Shown here: positions 14,975-16,537 of the stretch, piece by piece | Position numbering within the stretch: position 1 is the stretch's first letter | How the letters are laid out: each line of letters begins with the position of its first letter | Assembly: GCA_964454745.1 (NCBI GenBank) | Contig: CAYVUI010000104.1 | Location: 1-16,537 of the forward strand | Length of the DNA stretch: 16,537 nucleotides | Source of the DNA: CAYVUI01 sp964454745 | GTDB lineage: Bacteria > Planctomycetota > Phycisphaerae > Sedimentisphaerales > Anaerohalosphaeraceae | Direction of reading: 5' to 3' | Notes under the pieces: generated by a model | Told to the model about the DNA's origin: nothing | What the model saw: only the letters and a program-made list of their open reading frames with translations | The model's database searches: none | Position numbers and translations under genes: made by a program

Positions 14975-16269
14975 TACAGGGGGCAGTCCTTATCAATCCT
15001 GCGATGGGTGAATTTTTTCTGACCGCCGGAGTAGTCCCATACGACGTGGCCCTGCCCGATCAGCTTCCACTTGTAGATCAGCAGGCCGTCGAGGCCGACG
15101 GGACCGCGTGCATGAATTTTATTCGTACTGATGCCGACTTCGGCGCCGAGGCCGAAGCGGAAGCCGTCGCTGAAGCGCGTGCTGCAGTTGACGAAGACGT
15201 CCGCGGAATCGGCGAGGTTCATGAAGGCGGTCGCTTTTTGCATATTCTTTGTCACGATCACGTCGGTATGATGCGAGCCGTACTTGTTGATGTGCTCGAT
15301 GGCTTCGTCCATGCTCCCGACGACCTTGATTGAGATAATTGCGTCGAGGTACTCGGTTTTCCAGTCTTCTTCCGCGGCCTGTTTGACATCGATAACCGCG
15401 CGAGTCTTGTCGCAGCCGCGAATTTCGACGCCCTTCTGTTCGTAGGCCTGCTTTAGAACCGGCAAGATGTCCGGGGCCGCCTTGACATGGACCAGGAGCG
15501 TCTCCATGGCATTGCAGACGGCGACGTACTGGCACTTGGAATCGACGGCGATATCGGCAGCGAGTTCGAGGTCAGCCTCGTCGTCAATGTAGACGTGGCA
15601 GATACCGTCGGCATGGCCGATGACGGTGATGTTGGTGTTGTTCATGATGTACTGGATGAATTCGTTGCTGCCGCGGGGGACGATCAGGTCGATAACACCA
15701 CTTAGGCCGAGCATCTCGTTGACATCGGCGCGGGTTTCAAGATTGGCGATCCAGCCGGGGGAAACACCCACTTCGACGGAGGCTTTTTCGATGACCTCGG
15801 CGAGTTTACGGTTGGTCCGGACGGCCTCGGAACCGCCCTTTAGCATGACGGCATTGCCGCTTTTGAGGCACAGGGTGGAAATCTGCACGAGGGCATCCGG
15901 GCGAGATTCGAAGATGACGCCGATCAGGCCGATGGGGCAGCTTACCTTGTAGAGTTCGAGCCCTTCGTCAAGTTCGGTGGCTGCGAGAGTCTTGCCGACC
16001 GGGTCGTCGAGTTTGATGAGGCTGTCGATTCCGTCGCAAACGCCCTGGAGCTTGTTTTTATCGAATTTGAGACGTTTTAGAAGCGGAGCTGCGAGGTTGT
16101 CTTTCTCGGCCTGGGCGAGGTCAGCCTCGTTTTCGGCGATAATTTCGTCGCCGTGGGCCATCAGGGCGTCCCGAACGGCGGCGAGGGCCTTGTTTTTGGT
16201 CTCGGTATCGAGGCTGGCCATTTGTATTGAGGCTGCCTTGCCCCGGGCTGCTATTTCTGCGATCTGCAT
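14974..16269 (-). CDS. proA: Glutamate-5-semialdehyde dehydrogenase (gamma-glutamyl phosphate reductase)
   Basis: The second step of proline synthesis: NADPH-dependent reduction of glutamyl 5-phosphate to glutamate 5-semialdehyde. The protein is 431 residues, full length for the family, with an aldehyde-dehydrogenase-type fold. The catalytic cysteine is expected in QYVAVCNAMETLL (Cys252). Also seen are the nucleotide-binding region around PIGLIGVIFESRPDA (112-126), MLKGGSEA (142-149), IDLIVPRGSNEF (193-204) and the C-terminal STRFSDGFRFGLGAEVGIST (363-382). The ATG at 16269 has AGGGGA six bases upstream on the minus strand. It is the first gene of the proA-proB-(symporter) operon, with a candidate extended -10 promoter about 90-115 bases upstream. 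Confidence 0.97.
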   Translation of the reverse strand: MQIAEIAARGKAASIQMASLDTETKNKALAAVRDALMAHGDEIIAENEADLAQAEKDNLAAPLLKRLKFDKNKLQGVCDGIDSLIKLDDPVGKTLAATELDEGLELYKVSCPIGLIGVIFESRPDALVQISTLCLKSGNAVMLKGGSEAVRTNRKLAEVIEKASVEVGVSPGWIANLETRADVNEMLGLSGVIDLIVPRGSNEFIQYIMNNTNITVIGHADGICHVYIDDEADLELAADIAVDSKCQYVAVCNAMETLLVHVKAAPDILPVLKQAYEQKGVEIRGCDKTRAVIDVKQAAEEDWKTEYLDAIISIKVVGSMDEAIEHINKYGSHHTDVIVTKNMQKATAFMNLADSADVFVNCSTRFSDGFRFGLGAEVGISTNKIHARGPVGLDGLLIYKWKLIGQGHVVWDYSGGQKKFTHRRIDKDCPL

Positions 16270-16276
16270 TGAAAAT

Positions 16277-16282
16277 CCCCTG
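16277..16282 (-). promoter_or_regulatory. Ribosome binding site of proA
   Basis: AGGGGA on the minus strand with 7 bases between it and the ATG at 16269. It supports this start. Confidence 0.65.
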
Positions 16283-16356
16283 CATTAAGTACTCTGTTAA
16301 CCTGCGTAAACCGGGAAAGCTAATTTTTGAACCGGTTTTTTGCGACTACTTTGGGG

Positions 16357-16384
16357 ATTTTACCATATTTCGTGCCGATTTCCA
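16357..16384 (-). promoter_or_regulatory. Candidate promoter of the proA operon
   Basis: On the minus strand TAAAAT (16362-16357, 5 of 6) is preceded by TGG, giving an extended -10 (TGn). TGGAAA (16384-16379, 4 of 6) lies 16 bases further upstream. Transcription would start near 16350, with a leader of about 80 bases. Confidence 0.35.
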
Positions 16385-16419
16385 GTACAACAAAATCCAA
16401 TTCCCCCATAAATTGTGCC

Positions 16420-16448
16420 TTGACGTGGCCGCCGGAACGGGGTATAAG
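16420..16448 (+). promoter_or_regulatory. Promoter of tRNA-Gly
   Basis: TTGACG (16420-16425, 5 of 6), a 17-base spacer and TATAAG (16443-16448, 5 of 6) lie 14 bases before the tRNA. Its layout matches the promoter of the broken tRNA-Gln. It is divergent from the proA promoter. Confidence 0.75.
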
Positions 16449-16462
16449 GGCAATTTACGCTT

Positions 16463-16533
16463 GCGGGCGTAGCTTAATGGTAAAGCCCCAGCCTTCCAAG
16501 CTGGTCATGTGGGTTCGATTCCCATCGCCCGCT
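16463..16533 (+). tRNA. tRNA-Gly (anticodon UCC)
   Basis: A complete 71-base cloverleaf. The acceptor GCGGGCG (16463-16469) pairs with CGCCCGC (16526-16532), with discriminator T at 16533. The D arm contains TTAATGGTAAA. The anticodon stem CCAGC/GCTGG (16488-16492 and 16500-16504) encloses loop CTTCCAA with anticodon TCC at 16495-16497. The T arm GTGGG/CCCAT has loop TTCGATT. CCA is not encoded; a T run follows to the window edge and may begin a terminator. It reads GGA and possibly GGG codons. Confidence 0.97.
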
Positions 16534-16537
16534 TTTT

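Noticed and set aside
13814..15022. Plus-strand open frame of 402 codons opposite proB
   Set aside because: It is antisense to a complete glutamate 5-kinase with all motifs. Its length is explained by the high third-position GC of proB.
16308..16338. Inverted repeat AAACCGG / CCGGTTT in the proA leader
   Set aside because: A 7-bp stem with a 17-base loop. The T run follows it only on the plus strand, where nothing is transcribed toward it. On the proA strand there is no T run, so it is not a terminator, and it is too weak to call an attenuator.
1..16537. CRISPR array, insertion sequence or integrase/transposase gene
   Set aside because: No regularly spaced repeats, terminal inverted repeats or recognisable recombinase were found. 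If the island has an integrase it lies outside the window.

Overview
The window is about 16.5 kb of bacterial chromosome made of two unlike halves that meet in an AT-rich gap at about 7575-8093. The right half looks like ordinary housekeeping chromosome: a MoxR/DUF58/transglutaminase operon, a sodium:solute symporter, proline biosynthesis genes and tRNA-Gly. The left half is a defence locus: a type I restriction-modification operon with two extra genes inside it. The host is Gram-negative-like and of moderate GC (sampled housekeeping and hsdR/hsdM lines are 58-62 % GC). The MoxR-DUF58-transglutaminase set and the general style of the proteins would fit the Planctomycetota/PVC group, but this is a weak guess from gene content alone.

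Left half, all on the minus strand and transcribed right to left: hsdR (7574-4821), hsdS (4824-3427), a DUF3644 protein with a HEPN-type RNase motif (3430-2357), a PD-(D/E)XK nuclease-like protein (2349 or 2406 to 1429), and hsdM (from 1412, running off the left edge). The genes overlap by 4 bases or lie 7-16 bases apart, so they read as one transcript. HsdM and HsdS form the methyltransferase and HsdR adds DNA translocation and cleavage. The two inserted genes are clearly AT-richer (20-30 % GC in sampled lines). They carry two predicted nuclease activities, one probably against RNA and one probably against DNA, and look like a secondary defence cassette coupled to the restriction system. This pair is the best candidate here for an undescribed system.

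Junction: on the minus strand at 7865-7901 lies the 5' half of a tRNA-Gln(CUG) gene, cut off just after the anticodon loop. Its own promoter is still in place (perfect TTGACA, 17-base spacer, TATTTT). This is what integration at a tRNA anticodon loop leaves behind. It marks 7865 as the likely right edge of a genomic island that holds the hsd operon and extends left beyond the window. The orphan tRNA promoter points into the hsd operon, with no terminator visible between them. A perfect 10-bp tandem repeat (7752-7771) lies just inside the island.

Right half: moxR (8094-9038), a DUF58 gene (9038-10279) and a membrane transglutaminase (10276-12363) overlap by 1 and 4 bases and form one plus-strand operon, probably for an envelope-associated chaperone or protein-modification system. 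Converging on it with only 6 bases between stop codons is a minus-strand operon: proA (16269-14974), proB (14974-13877) and a sodium:solute symporter (13839-12370). Divergent from proA, a complete tRNA-Gly(UCC) with a strong promoter closes the window.
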